A stretch of DNA of 64,000 bases, from positions 1,302,001 through 1,366,000 of the forward strand of contig CAVSGQ010000007.1 in assembly GCA_963727495.1 (NCBI GenBank). Reading direction: 5' to 3'. Under the pieces are notes generated by a model. The model was given only the letters and a program-made list of their open reading frames with translations. It was not told where the DNA came from and ran no database searches. Numbering within the stretch: position 1 is the stretch's first letter; the number at the start of each line of letters is the position of its first letter. The stretch is from Actinophytocola sp963727495. Its GTDB lineage: Bacteria > Actinomycetota > Actinomycetes > Mycobacteriales > Pseudonocardiaceae. This document shows, piece after piece, positions 44,571 through 53,127 of this stretch. A program made the translations under genes and the position numbers.

Positions 44571-45794
44571 GTGGAACGGAACTGGGCGGGCAACCTGACA
44601 TACGCGGGCACCGTGGTGCGCCCGGCGAGCATCGCCGAGGTCCAGGAGGTGGTCGCCGGCAACGCGCGCGTGCGGGCGCTCGGGTCGCGGCACTCGTTCA
44701 ACGACGTCGCCGACACCACCGGGGTGCTGGTGTCGCTGGAGGCGCTGGCGCCGGACATCGAGGTGCACACCGACACGGTGACGGTCTGCGCCGGCACCCG
44801 CTACGGCGTGCTCGCCGAGGCGCTGGCCGCGCGCGGGCTGGCGCTGGCGAACCTCGCGTCGCTGCCGCACATCTCGATCGGCGGCGCGGTCGCCACCGCC
44901 ACCCACGGCTCGGGCGACCGCAACGGCAACCTCGCGACCGCCGTGGCCGCGCTCGAGGTGGCCGGCGCGGACGGCGAGCTGCGCCGGATCCGGCGCGGTG
45001 AGGCGGACTTCGCCGGCAGCGTGGTCGCGCTCGGCGCGCTCGGCGTGGTCACCAGGGTGACCCTGGACGTGCGGCCGGCGTTCGAGGTGCGCCAGGACGT
45101 GTACCCGGGGGTGCCGTGGGCGCCCGTGCTCGACGACCTCGACGCGGTGCTGGGCTGCGGCTACAGCGTCAGCCTGTTCACCGACTGGACCGGGGAGCGC
45201 GTCGCGCAGGTGTGGGTCAAGTCGGTCGGCACCACCCCGCCGGCGGACCTGCACGGCGCGGCACCCGCGGGCGAGCGGCTGCACATGATCGACGGCGAGT
45301 CGGTGGCGGCGGTCACCGAGCAGCTGGGCATCCCCGGCCCGTGGCTGGACCGGCTGCCGCACTTCCGGCTGCGGCACAAGCCGAGCAGCGGCGAGGAGCT
45401 GCAGAGCGAGTACCTGGTGCCGCGCGACAACGCGGTCGAGGCGATCGGGCGGCTGCGCGCGGCCGGACACCGGATCGCGCCGCTGCTGCACGTCTCGGAG
45501 ATCCGCTCGGTGGCGGCCGACGACCTGTGGCTGTCCGGCGCGCACGGCCACGACGTCGTCGCGCTGCACTTCACCTGGCACCCGGACCCGGCCGGGGTGG
45601 GCGCGCTGCTGCCGGAGCTGGAGTCGATGCTGCTGCCGCTGGGCGCCCGCCCGCACTGGGGCAAGTGCTTCGCCGCGACCGCGGAGCGGCTCGCGCCGCT
45701 GTACCCGCGGTGGGCGGACTTCGCCGCGCTGCGCCGGGCGGCGGACCCGCACGGCAAGTTCGGCAACGCCTACACCGAGCGCGTGCTCGGCTGA
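44571..45794 (+). CDS. Alditol oxidase-like FAD enzyme (D-arabinono-1,4-lactone oxidase family)
   Basis: 407 residues from GTG 44571. H41 in ALGSRHSFNDVADTTG corresponds to the His that carries covalent FAD in Streptomyces coelicolor AldO. LASLPHISIGGAVATATHGS and GALGVVTRVTLDV complete the FAD domain; the C-terminal HWGKCFAATAERLAPLYPRW and DPHGKFGNAYTERVL fit the ALO cap domain. It should oxidise xylitol, sorbitol or similar with O2. Confidence 0.92.
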   Translation: MERNWAGNLTYAGTVVRPASIAEVQEVVAGNARVRALGSRHSFNDVADTTGVLVSLEALAPDIEVHTDTVTVCAGTRYGVLAEALAARGLALANLASLPHISIGGAVATATHGSGDRNGNLATAVAALEVAGADGELRRIRRGEADFAGSVVALGALGVVTRVTLDVRPAFEVRQDVYPGVPWAPVLDDLDAVLGCGYSVSLFTDWTGERVAQVWVKSVGTTPPADLHGAAPAGERLHMIDGESVAAVTEQLGIPGPWLDRLPHFRLRHKPSSGEELQSEYLVPRDNAVEAIGRLRAAGHRIAPLLHVSEIRSVAADDLWLSGAHGHDVVALHFTWHPDPAGVGALLPELESMLLPLGARPHWGKCFAATAERLAPLYPRWADFAALRRAADPHGKFGNAYTERVLG

Positions 45795-45810
45795 GGCCCG
45801 CGGATTCGGA

Positions 45811-46071
45811 TCAGGCGGCGCCGCGACGTGCGCTGGGCGGGGTGACGTGCACGATCGACGTCGTCGCGACGAGGTGTACCGCCTGGTGCAGGGCGCGGTG
45901 CGAGGTCCGCACGCCGACCCAGACGTCACCGGTCACCGGGTCCGACTCGAGCGGGCCGACGACCTCGCCGATGCGGAATCGCTCCCCGTCCTGATCCTGG
46001 AGCAGGAACGTGACCAGCGACCCGCGTGAGGGTCCCGTCACGTCCGACGTGGTGTTGTCCGGTTCGGTCAT
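45811..46071 (-). CDS. Small hypothetical protein
   Basis: 86 residues, MTEPDNTTSDVTGPSRGSLV, with a beta-rich middle (FLLQDQDGERFRIGEVVGPL; SDPVTGDVWVGVRTSHRALH). No cysteines, signal or membrane helix. The family is not recognised. It is convergent with the alditol oxidase and separated from the HATPase gene by an AT-richer 160-bp gap. Confidence 0.55.
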   Translation of the reverse strand: MTEPDNTTSDVTGPSRGSLVTFLLQDQDGERFRIGEVVGPLESDPVTGDVWVGVRTSHRALHQAVHLVATTSIVHVTPPSARRGAA

Positions 46072-46234
46072 GACCCAGGGGTACCCGACGAGCGCTGAGC
46101 GTATGCACGATCGAGCGATTGACTTTCATGATTTTTGCTACCAGCCGATTCAGGACAAAGCGCATGGTCCTCGGCGGCCCGGGTACTCACCTCGAATGCC
46201 CGGTATCCCGTCCCCGGGGGAAAGGCAGAATGGC

Positions 46235-46639
46235 ATGAACTCGGGCAGGCACCACGACCATACCGGCGCCTTCCTGCACCACCACGGCCCGGCGTCGCCG
46301 GAGCTGGCCGCGCGGCTGCGCCGCCAGCTCATCGAGTGGGCACGCAACGAGGGCATTCCCGCCGACACCACCTACGACGTCGGCCTGGCGTGCTACGAGG
46401 CGATGGCCAACACGGTCACGCACGCGTACCCGAGCGGCACGGTCGGTTCGCTCGAGCTGCACGCGCGGCTCGACACCGGGTCGCTCGTCGTGACGGTCGC
46501 GGACCACGGCCGGTGGGAGGACGAACACGCGCCCGGCCGCGGGCTCGCGCTGATCCACAGCCTGTCGCCGGACGCCGAGGTCCGGCGGGGCGACTACGGC
46601 ACGACGGTGCGCATGTGCTGGCCAGCGAGCCTCGGCTGA
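46235..46639 (+). CDS. Anti-sigma-factor-type ATP-binding (HATPase_c_2) protein
   Basis: 134 residues from ATG 46235. N box CYEAMANTVTHAYPSG and G box APGRGLALIHSLSPDAEVR mark the RsbW/SpoIIAB-type ATPase fold used to hold sigma or anti-anti-sigma factors. A His-rich head (GRHHDHTGAFLHHHGPA) precedes the domain. No partner anti-anti-sigma gene is adjacent. It is 23 bp before the LLM oxidoreductase. Confidence 0.87.
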   Translation: MNSGRHHDHTGAFLHHHGPASPELAARLRRQLIEWARNEGIPADTTYDVGLACYEAMANTVTHAYPSGTVGSLELHARLDTGSLVVTVADHGRWEDEHAPGRGLALIHSLSPDAEVRRGDYGTTVRMCWPASLG

Positions 46640-46662
46640 CGGATGTGTGGTGAGCTACGGGC

Positions 46663-47586
46663 ATGGATCTGCGCATCATGATCGAGCCTCAGCAGGGGGC
46701 GACCTACGACACGCAGCTGCGGTTCGCGAAGGCGGCCGAGGAGCTGGGCTTCAGTGGGTTCTTCCGCTCCGACCACTACCTCACGATGAGCGACGGGGAC
46801 GGCCTGCCCGGGCCCACCGACTCGTGGGTGACGCTCGCGGGGCTGGCGCGGGAGACGAGCACGATCCGCCTGGGCACGATGGTCACCGCGGCCACCTTCC
46901 GGCTTCCCGGACCGCTCGCCATCCAGGTCGCGCAGGTCGACCAGATGTCCGGCGGCCGGGTCGAGCTGGGCCTGGGCGCCGGGTGGTTCGAAGCCGAGCA
47001 CACCGCCTACGGGATCCCGCTCCCGCGCGAGCGGCACGCGCGGCTGGCCGAGCAGCTTGCGATCGTCACCGGGCTGTGGGCGACACCCGTCGGCTCCCGG
47101 TTCTCCCACGACGGCCGGTTCTACTCCCTGACCGACGCCCCCGCGCTGCCCAAGCCGGTGCAGTCACCGCCACCGGTGATCGTCGGCGGCATGGGTCCGA
47201 CCAGGACTCCCGAGCTGGCCGCCCGGTACGCGGCCGAGTTCAACGCGCCGTTCCAGTCGGCGGCCTCCGCGGGCGAGCAGTTCGGCCGGGTGCGGGAGGC
47301 CCTCGCGCGGCACGGCCGGGCCGCGGACGACCTGGTGCTCTCCAGCGCGCTGACCACCGTCGTGGGCAAGAACGACGCCGAGGTGGCGCGGCGCGCGGGC
47401 GCCATCGGACGCGAGGTCGACGAGTTGCGGCAGAGCAGCGCGGCCGGCACCCCGGCCGAGGTGGCCGACACGCTGGGCCGGCACGCGCAGGCCGGCGCGA
47501 CCCGCGCGTACCTGCAGATCCTCGACCTCGACGACCTGGACCACCTGGAGCTGATCGCCGCGGCCGTGCGGCCGCAGGCCATCTGA
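46663..47586 (+). CDS. LLM-class F420-dependent oxidoreductase
   Basis: 307 residues of the bacterial luciferase-like (TIM barrel) family. MDLRIMIEPQQGATYDTQLR, then GFFRSDHYLTMSDGDGLPGP and GRVELGLGAGWFEAEHTAYG are typical; the latter is a family hallmark. In actinomycetes these usually use coenzyme F420; the exact substrate is unknown. A hairpin follows and the convergent anti-sigma gene ends 61 bp away. Confidence 0.9.
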   Translation: MDLRIMIEPQQGATYDTQLRFAKAAEELGFSGFFRSDHYLTMSDGDGLPGPTDSWVTLAGLARETSTIRLGTMVTAATFRLPGPLAIQVAQVDQMSGGRVELGLGAGWFEAEHTAYGIPLPRERHARLAEQLAIVTGLWATPVGSRFSHDGRFYSLTDAPALPKPVQSPPPVIVGGMGPTRTPELAARYAAEFNAPFQSAASAGEQFGRVREALARHGRAADDLVLSSALTTVVGKNDAEVARRAGAIGREVDELRQSSAAGTPAEVADTLGRHAQAGATRAYLQILDLDDLDHLELIAAAVRPQAI

Positions 47587-47603
47587 CCCCGGACACGCCA
47601 ACA

Positions 47604-47627
47604 GACCCACCGTCCGCCCGGTGGGTC
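47604..47627. terminator. Hairpin between convergent genes
   Basis: GACCCACCG (47604-47612) pairs with CGGTGGGTC (47619-47627) around a 6-base loop between the LLM gene (+) and the anti-sigma gene (-). Confidence 0.7.
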
Positions 47628-47647
47628 GGTGTGCGTGCCCGGTCGGG

Positions 47648-48352
47648 TCAGGTCGAGATGTCGATCTTGACCGGGCCGTCGGTCTGGCGCAGCTCGAATC
47701 CGACGATCTCGAGGATCGGGATGTCGACCGTGCCGCGCTCCTTCGCGCTCGGTTCGTCCACTCCCATCTCCCACGGGGTCACCACCTCGCGGTGACCGGT
47801 GCGGGTGACGACGATCAGATTGCCCTCCGCCGGACCCGGGATGGCGAAGAGCTGCAGGTCGACGGTGGTGGCGGACGAGTCGCCGTCCACCGTCAGGATC
47901 GCGGTGGCGCCGGTCGCCCGGTCGGTTCCGGTGAGCGTGCGCGCGCCGGCCACCGCGGTCGACTCGGTCGTGCTCGGCCCCGCCGACGCGGAGACGGTGA
48001 CCGTGGAATCGGCCACCGGCGGCGTCGACGAGTCCCCTGTGGACCGCCACACCACGAGCGGGACGCTGACCAGCAGCACCCCGGCGGCCGCGGCGGCGAG
48101 CCACAGGTTGCGCCGCCGACCCCGGCGGGTCGCGGCGATCTCGGCGAGCGCGCCGTCGAGCGCCTGGATGCTCGGCGCCGGCTCGATCTCCGGCTTGATC
48201 TGGTCCAGCAGCCTGGGCAGATCGGCGAGCTCGCGGTACTCCGCGCGGCAGCGCGCGCAGTGGGTGAAGTGTTCCGCGTACGCCGCCTGCTCGGGCGGGT
48301 CGAGGATGCCGAGCACGTACGCGCCGACGTCGATGTGGTCGGGTGTGGGCAC
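47648..48352 (-). CDS. Zinc-type transmembrane anti-sigma factor (RslA/RskA-like)
   Basis: 234 residues. The N-terminal ZAS motif is H28-x3-C32-x2-C35 in EHFTHCARCRAEY. A helix LWLAAAAAGVLLVSVPLVVW (about 104-122) spans the membrane, and the outer domain (VDLQLFAIPGPAEGNLIVVT; DIPILEIVGFELRQTDGP) is RskA-like. It should hold the sigma factor encoded 2 bp upstream. In M. tuberculosis RslA the same motif releases SigL on oxidation, so redox sensing is likely here. Confidence 0.9.
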   Translation of the reverse strand: MPTPDHIDVGAYVLGILDPPEQAAYAEHFTHCARCRAEYRELADLPRLLDQIKPEIEPAPSIQALDGALAEIAATRRGRRRNLWLAAAAAGVLLVSVPLVVWRSTGDSSTPPVADSTVTVSASAGPSTTESTAVAGARTLTGTDRATGATAILTVDGDSSATTVDLQLFAIPGPAEGNLIVVTRTGHREVVTPWEMGVDEPSAKERGTVDIPILEIVGFELRQTDGPVKIDIST

Positions 48353-48354
48353 CG

Positions 48355-48933
48355 CTATCCCTCCCCGTCCCGTAGCGCACGACGCAACGCGCGAAGCGCG
48401 TAGAACACCCGCGACTTGACGGTACCTGGTGGGACCCCGAGGACGTTCGCCGCCTCGTTTACGGTCCGGTCTCGAAGATATGTCTCCTCCAGCGCCTCCC
48501 GATGTTCGGCCCGTAGGCCCCGTAACGCGTCGGCGACGACCATCGCCGAGAGCGCCTGCTCGGACCGGTCCGGAACCGGCACGAGCGCCAGCGGCGCGAC
48601 GTCCACCTCACGAGGACGCGCGCTGAGACTGCGTCGACCGTCGATCACGATGCGGCGCGCGACCGTGTACAGCCACGCGCGGAGCATTCCGGGCTCGCGG
48701 TCGAGTCGATCTGCATTCCGCCAGGCACGGACCAGGGTCTCCTGCACGACGTCCTCGGCCCACTGACGGTCGTTACCGGTCAGCCGCAGAACGTGACCGA
48801 ACAGTGGCCCACCGAAGTCGCGGTGGATCATCCTGACCAGCGCCTCGTCCTTGTCCAAGAAACCATCCTCGGCTCTGTCCAAGACGCTTCCCGCGCCGGC
48901 GGCACCCCGTCTGGGGCTCGGACGCCGGCTCAT
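48355..48933 (-). CDS. ECF sigma factor (SigL/SigK-like)
   Basis: 192 residues. Region 2: HVLRLTGNDRQWAEDVVQET then LVRAWRNADR. Region 4: LRAEHREALEETYLRDRTVN and EAANVLGVPPGTVKSRVFYA. Only 2 bp separate it from its anti-sigma gene. It is divergent from the secreted DUF1996/redox operon, whose upstream region carries a SigL-type promoter, so that operon is its probable target. Confidence 0.93.
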   Translation of the reverse strand: MSRRPSPRRGAAGAGSVLDRAEDGFLDKDEALVRMIHRDFGGPLFGHVLRLTGNDRQWAEDVVQETLVRAWRNADRLDREPGMLRAWLYTVARRIVIDGRRSLSARPREVDVAPLALVPVPDRSEQALSAMVVADALRGLRAEHREALEETYLRDRTVNEAANVLGVPPGTVKSRVFYALRALRRALRDGEG

Positions 48934-49005
48934 GGGGACACATCTTGAACCCGTCGGTCGCGTTTCGTCGAGTGACTTAGATCACACTCGTGGCTCCGCT
49001 GTGAT

Positions 49006-49033
49006 TGAACCGTGATTGGGGCGTCTCCGTATC
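49006..49033 (+). promoter_or_regulatory. SigL-type ECF promoter for the redox operon
   Basis: TGAACC (49006-49011), 16 bases, then CGTATC (49028-49033) on the plus strand. The published M. tuberculosis SigL consensus is TGAACC, 16-18 bases, CGTgtc. Transcription would start near 49040, about 50 bp before the first ORF. No similar pair was found on the minus strand for the sigma gene itself. Confidence 0.6.
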
Positions 49034-49092
49034 TGCTGGTGACCGCACGTGCTGGTGTTCTCACGAATCTCCTTGCGCAGAAAGGAAACCAC

Positions 49093-49509
49093 ATGCAGAT
49101 CGCGGCCCTGCTGGCGCTCCACTCCCCGGTCGCCGCCGCGACCTCGGGGCGTGGCCGCGCACCAGCGGTAGCCGCACACACACCACATACAGCAGGCCAA
49201 CTGGCGCCGGCGGCGACACATCCCACGCCGCCGGCGTCTGGCTGCACCTGGCCGCTCAGCATCATCGACACGCGGCTTGTTCTTCCCGTCGGGGACAGCG
49301 AGCCCGGTGTGACCCACTGCTCCGGTCTGGCGGCCAGCGCCGCTGTCGACCAGCAGGCTCCACCGGCAACCGAACGTCCGTCCGCGATTCCGGCGGTGGC
49401 ACCGCCATCGCCGGTCATGTCGACTTCGCCCTCGGGTACCGGGGTTCACCCCGAGGCGATCGCGTCCAGCGTGCCGATCCGGCCGTTGCGCCTGCTCCGC
49501 TCCCGTTGA
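49093..49509 (+). CDS. Possible Pro/Ala-rich protein at the head of the redox operon
   Basis: 138 residues from ATG 49093; AAAGGAAACCAC precedes it. MQIAALLALHSPVAAATSGR could be a short export signal. The rest is rich in Pro, Ala, Ser and Thr with two cysteines (SGCTWPLSII; VTHCSGLAAS). Codon third positions are less GC-rich than in clear genes, and no homologue family is recognised, so it may be a decayed gene. The ribosome-site context is shared with the two downstream ORFs (49547 and 52165). Confidence 0.4.
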   Translation: MQIAALLALHSPVAAATSGRGRAPAVAAHTPHTAGQLAPAATHPTPPASGCTWPLSIIDTRLVLPVGDSEPGVTHCSGLAASAAVDQQAPPATERPSAIPAVAPPSPVMSTSPSGTGVHPEAIASSVPIRPLRLLRSR

Positions 49510-49546
49510 GCGAGCAGTACAGCAAGCCCCCAACAGCGAGGAAACC

Positions 49547-52074
49547 ATGTCACGACGACACCAGCTACCGCGTCACACCAAACGGCGCCTGACAATCGCG
49601 GCGATCGCCGCGGCGGCGCTGATCGGCACGACGGTCACGGTCGGCATCATGGGCATCGCCTCTGCTGGCGAGGAGACCAAGGCCGCCGCAAGCGACTGCC
49701 AGTTCACGCAGCCGCCTGCCGAGGACTCGTCCGCCGAGCAGCCTCCTGCCGAGGACCCGCCCGCCGAGGACTCGCCCGCCGAGCAGCCTCCGCCGAGCAC
49801 CCCCTCCCGCCGAGGACCCGCCCGCCGAGGACCCGCCCGCCGAGGACTCGTCCGCCGAGCAGCCTCCTGCCGAGGACCCGCCGGCCGAGGACCCGGGTCA
49901 GGACCAGAACGGTGACCAGCAGGGCGACGACCAGCAGCCACCGCCCCAGACTTACGGCCTGACCGCGCCGCAGGCCGCTCACCCGGACAACCCGGTGGGC
50001 GGAAACGGCGACAACCAGGGCGACAACAACCAGAACGGCGACGACAACCAGGGCGACGACCAGCAGGGTGACCAGAACGGTGACCAGCAGGGCGGCGACC
50101 AGAACGGTGACAACGGCGACCAGGGTGGCGAAAGGCGACCAGGGTGGCGACAACGGTGGCGACCAGGGTGGCGACAACGGTGGCGACCAGGGTGGCGACA
50201 ACGGTGGCAACGGTGGCGACCAGGGCGGTGCGGAGCACTGCGTCGGGCCGTTCGATGACGACTTCGTCGACATCAACGACGTCCAGGCGAACGTGGCCAA
50301 CGTCCAGCCTGGTGCGGACGCCTCGACCGGGACCTTCGTGTCCGAGTGCGGCAACAACGAGAACAAGCACCAGAACACCGACAACATCATCATCGCGCCC
50401 GGCAAGGTGAACGGCGCCGAGCACCTGCACGACTACGTCGGCAACCTCGACACCACGTTCGCGTCCACCGACGACAGTCTCGCGGCCGCGGACACCACCT
50501 GCACCAACGGTGACCTGTCGACCTACTTCTGGCCGATCCTGCGCAACCGCAGCGCCGACGACGACCCCCTCTCCGCGTCGGTGAAGGACGAGAACAACAT
50601 CGGCACCCCGGTGCTGCCCGCCCAGGTCAAGATCGAGTGGCGCGGCAACCCGACGACCAAGGTCGTCGCCGCACCACGGTTCCTGCGGCTGTTCTCCGGT
50701 GACGCCAAGACGATCACCAACGGCCTGGGCAACGCCCGACCGACCTACACCTGCTCCGGGTTCGAAGACCGGATCACCAACAAGTACCCGGTCTGTCCGG
50801 ACGGCAGCAACGTGCTGAGCGTCCACGACTTCCCGGGCTGCTGGGACGGCCAGAACCTCGACAGCGCCAACCACCGCGACCACCTCGCGTTCGCCGACGA
50901 GAACTCCGGCGCCTGCCCGGACGGCTTCGTCGCGATCCCGCAGCTGCGGGTGACGCTGGTCTACGGCGACAACCTCAACGACACACCCCTGGGATTCGCC
51001 GTCGACGGGTTCTCCACAGAAGAACACGACCCCGCAAGCGACCACGCCGGAACCATCAACGTCATGCCCGACGACCTGATGGCCAAGGCAGTCGACGCCA
51101 TCAACAACGGGCAAGGTACCGACGCGGGCGGCGACAACGGTGGCGACGGCGGTAACGGCGACGGTGGCAACGGTGGCGACGAGCCGCAGAAGATCGGGCC
51201 GTTCGATGACGACTTCGTCGACATCAACGACGTCCAGGCGAACGTGGCCAACGTCCAGCCTGGTGCGGACGCCTCGACCGGGACCTTCGTGTCCGAGTGC
51301 GGCAACAACGAGAACAAGCACCAGAACACCGACAACATCATCATCGCGCCCGGCAAGGTGAACGGCGCCGAGCACCTGCACGACTACGTCGGCAACCTCG
51401 ACACCACGTTCGCGTCCACCGACGACAGTCTCGCGGCCGCGGACACCACCTGCACCAACGGTGACCTGTCGACCTACTTCTGGCCGATCCTGCGCAACCG
51501 CAGCGCCGACGACGACCCCCTCTCCGCGTCGGTGAAGGACGAGAACAACATCGGCACCCCGGTGCTGCCCGCCCAGGTCAAGATCGAGTGGCGCGGCAAC
51601 CCGACGACCAAGGTCGTCGCCGCACCACGGTTCCTGCGGCTGTTCTCCGGTGACGCCAAGACGATCACCAACGGCCTGGGCAACGCCCGACCGACCTACA
51701 CCTGCTCCGGGTTCGAAGACCGGATCACCAACAAGTACCCGGTCTGTCCGGACGGCAGCAACGTGCTGAGCGTCCACGACTTCCCGGGCTGCTGGGACGG
51801 CCAGAACCTCGACAGCGCCAACCACCGCGACCACCTCGCGTTCGCCGACGAGAACTCCGGCGCCTGCCCGGACGGCTTCGTCGCGATCCCGCAGCTGCGG
51901 GTGACGCTGGTCTACGGCGACAACCTCAACGACACACCCCTGGGATTCGCCGTCGACGGGTTCTCCACAGAAGAACACGACCCCGCAAGCGACCACGCCG
52001 GAACCATCAACGTCATGCCCGACGACCTGATGGCCAAGGCAGTCGACGCCATCAACAACGGACAGCAGGGCTGA
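49547..52074 (+). pseudogene. Secreted protein with two DUF1996 domains, broken by two frameshifts
   Basis: A signal peptide (TIAAIAAAALIGTTVTVGIM) is followed by a Pro/Ala/Glu/Asp repeat region (PPAEDSPAEQPP type), then a Gln/Asn/Gly/Asp-rich linker (DNQNGDDNQGDDQQGDQNGD), then two copies of a 290-residue DUF1996 domain (FDDDFVDINDVQANVANVQP to KAVDAINNGQ). The frame breaks at about 49797-49806 and at an AAA run at 50131-50133; removing one base at each gives one 841-residue product. DUF1996 is known from fungal and actinomycete surface proteins of unknown function. Each copy has eight or so cysteines. Confidence 0.82.
50243..52061 (+). repeat. 868-bp in-frame tandem duplication (DUF1996 domain)
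   Basis: 50243-51110 and 51194-52061 appear identical base for base, with an offset of 951 bp (317 codons). They are separated by a Gly/Asp-rich spacer with GGCGAC-type repeats. Absence of even silent differences means a very recent duplication, gene conversion or an assembly effect. Confidence 0.85.
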
Positions 52075-52164
52075 GCCTGCTGGGCTGCCCGAGCCGGCGG
52101 CGAGTTCCTCGCCGCCGGCTCGGGCGCCTGCCACCTGGTCCGGCGACAGAAGATCGAGGAAACC

Positions 52165-52266
52165 ATGCCGACCCATGACCTGTCGCGCAGCGGTGCCAGG
52201 CCCGCGGGCGGCGACCTGGTGCCGGCCGGGGCGCGGGTGCTGACGCGCAGAAAACAGCAGCAGTGA
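52165..52266 (+). CDS. 33-codon ORF coupled to the heme membrane protein gene
   Basis: ATG 52165 follows GAGGAAACC. The 33 codons (MPTHDLSRSGARPAGGDLVP, ending TRRKQQQ) stop at TGA 52264-52266, which overlaps the GTG start of the next gene. It is too short for a signal or membrane helix and has no known family. A leader peptide or a translation-coupling device is possible. Confidence 0.5.
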   Translation: MPTHDLSRSGARPAGGDLVPAGARVLTRRKQQQ

Positions 52267-52880
52267 CGGTGGAAGGAACGAGCGTGGTGTTCCAGCTGGT
52301 GGCCGGCCGTGCCGGCAACGACGTCGACGCCGGGGTTCTGCAACTCGGCGCGGTGTCGGGCCGGTTGACCTACGCGCTGATGTGCCTGTCGCTCACGTGG
52401 GGCGTGCTCGTCTCCGCCGGATGGGCCAACCGCATCACGGGGCGCCAGGCGTTGCGCAGCGGACACATGATGCTGTCCACGCTGACCCTGGCGTTCGCGT
52501 TCAGCCACCTCATCTCCTTCCTCTTCCTCCGGGCCGAGGTCTACACGGCCTGGAACGTGTTCGTGCCGTTCAACGGCGGCGTGCAGCTCCGGCACACGCT
52601 GGGGATCCTCGCGTTCGAGGGCATGCTGGCCGCTTCCGTCATGGTGGGTGCGCGCCGCTGGCTGAGCTACCGCCAGTGGCTGGGCATCCACCGGTTGAGC
52701 TACGTCGCCTTCGGGATGGGCGTGGTGCACGCGTTCTTCGGCGCGTACAACAACGGCACGCTGTCCGCGCTGTGGCTGCTCGGGATCACGTTCCTGGTGC
52801 CCACGGTGACCGTCGCCGCGCTGCGGTTCATGCCCGCCAGGGCGTTGACCAGCTCCGGCCTGTTCGACGAGGCGCCATGA
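52263..52880 (+). CDS. Ferric-reductase-like transmembrane heme protein
   Basis: 205 residues with about six helices. Candidate heme histidines sit in SGHMMLSTLTLAFAFSHLIS, GVQLRHTLGILAFEGML and WLGIHRLSYVAFGMGVVHAF. The fold resembles the FRD/YedZ-MsrQ group that moves electrons across the membrane through two b hemes. GTG start is coupled to the 33-codon ORF, and its stop overlaps the ferredoxin start (ATGA). It is the probable membrane step between the cytoplasmic ferredoxin system and the secreted DUF1996 protein. Confidence 0.82.
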   Translation: MTVEGTSVVFQLVAGRAGNDVDAGVLQLGAVSGRLTYALMCLSLTWGVLVSAGWANRITGRQALRSGHMMLSTLTLAFAFSHLISFLFLRAEVYTAWNVFVPFNGGVQLRHTLGILAFEGMLAASVMVGARRWLSYRQWLGIHRLSYVAFGMGVVHAFFGAYNNGTLSALWLLGITFLVPTVTVAALRFMPARALTSSGLFDEAP

Positions 52881-53101
52881 AGGCGGGCAAGCGCCGCACG
52901 GCGCGCAACCAGCTCAGCGTGAACAACGACCACTGCCGGCGCTACGGGTTCTGCGTGGCGGAGGCGCCGTCGCTGTTCCAGCTCTCGGAGAACGGCGGGC
53001 TGCGCTACCGGCGCACGGTCGAACCGGAGCAGCTGGAGGAGGCACGGGCCGCAGTCCGCACCTGCCCCACGTTGGCCATCGTGCTGACGGAGGCGAAGTA
53101 G
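52877..53101 (+). CDS. Small ferredoxin with three-cysteine cluster motif
   Basis: 74 residues. Ligands: DHCRRYGFCVAEAP and RTCPTLAI, a C-x5-C...CP pattern typical of [3Fe-4S] ferredoxins that serve P450s, where the second ligand of a four-Cys motif is lost. ATG overlaps the heme-protein stop. It should pass electrons from the FAD reductase encoded downstream to the membrane protein. Confidence 0.88.
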   Translation: MKAGKRRTARNQLSVNNDHCRRYGFCVAEAPSLFQLSENGGLRYRRTVEPEQLEEARAAVRTCPTLAIVLTEAK

Positions 53102-53127
53102 TGACGCCGTCGGAGGAGAAGTAGCTG

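Noticed and set aside
46072..46234. Promoter or RNA element in the AT-richer gap before the HATPase gene
   Set aside because: No consensus pair of boxes with proper spacing and no convincing structure could be assigned.
48944..48966. A second SigL-type promoter (TGAACC at about 48946)
   Set aside because: On the plus strand the nearest CGTC is only 14 bases away and the site points into the gap, not at the sigma gene. Spacing does not fit the consensus.
49573..52176. 867-residue open frame on the minus strand across the DUF1996 gene
   Set aside because: It is the mirror of a repeated high-GC coding region; the plus strand carries the signal peptide, known domain and ribosome site.
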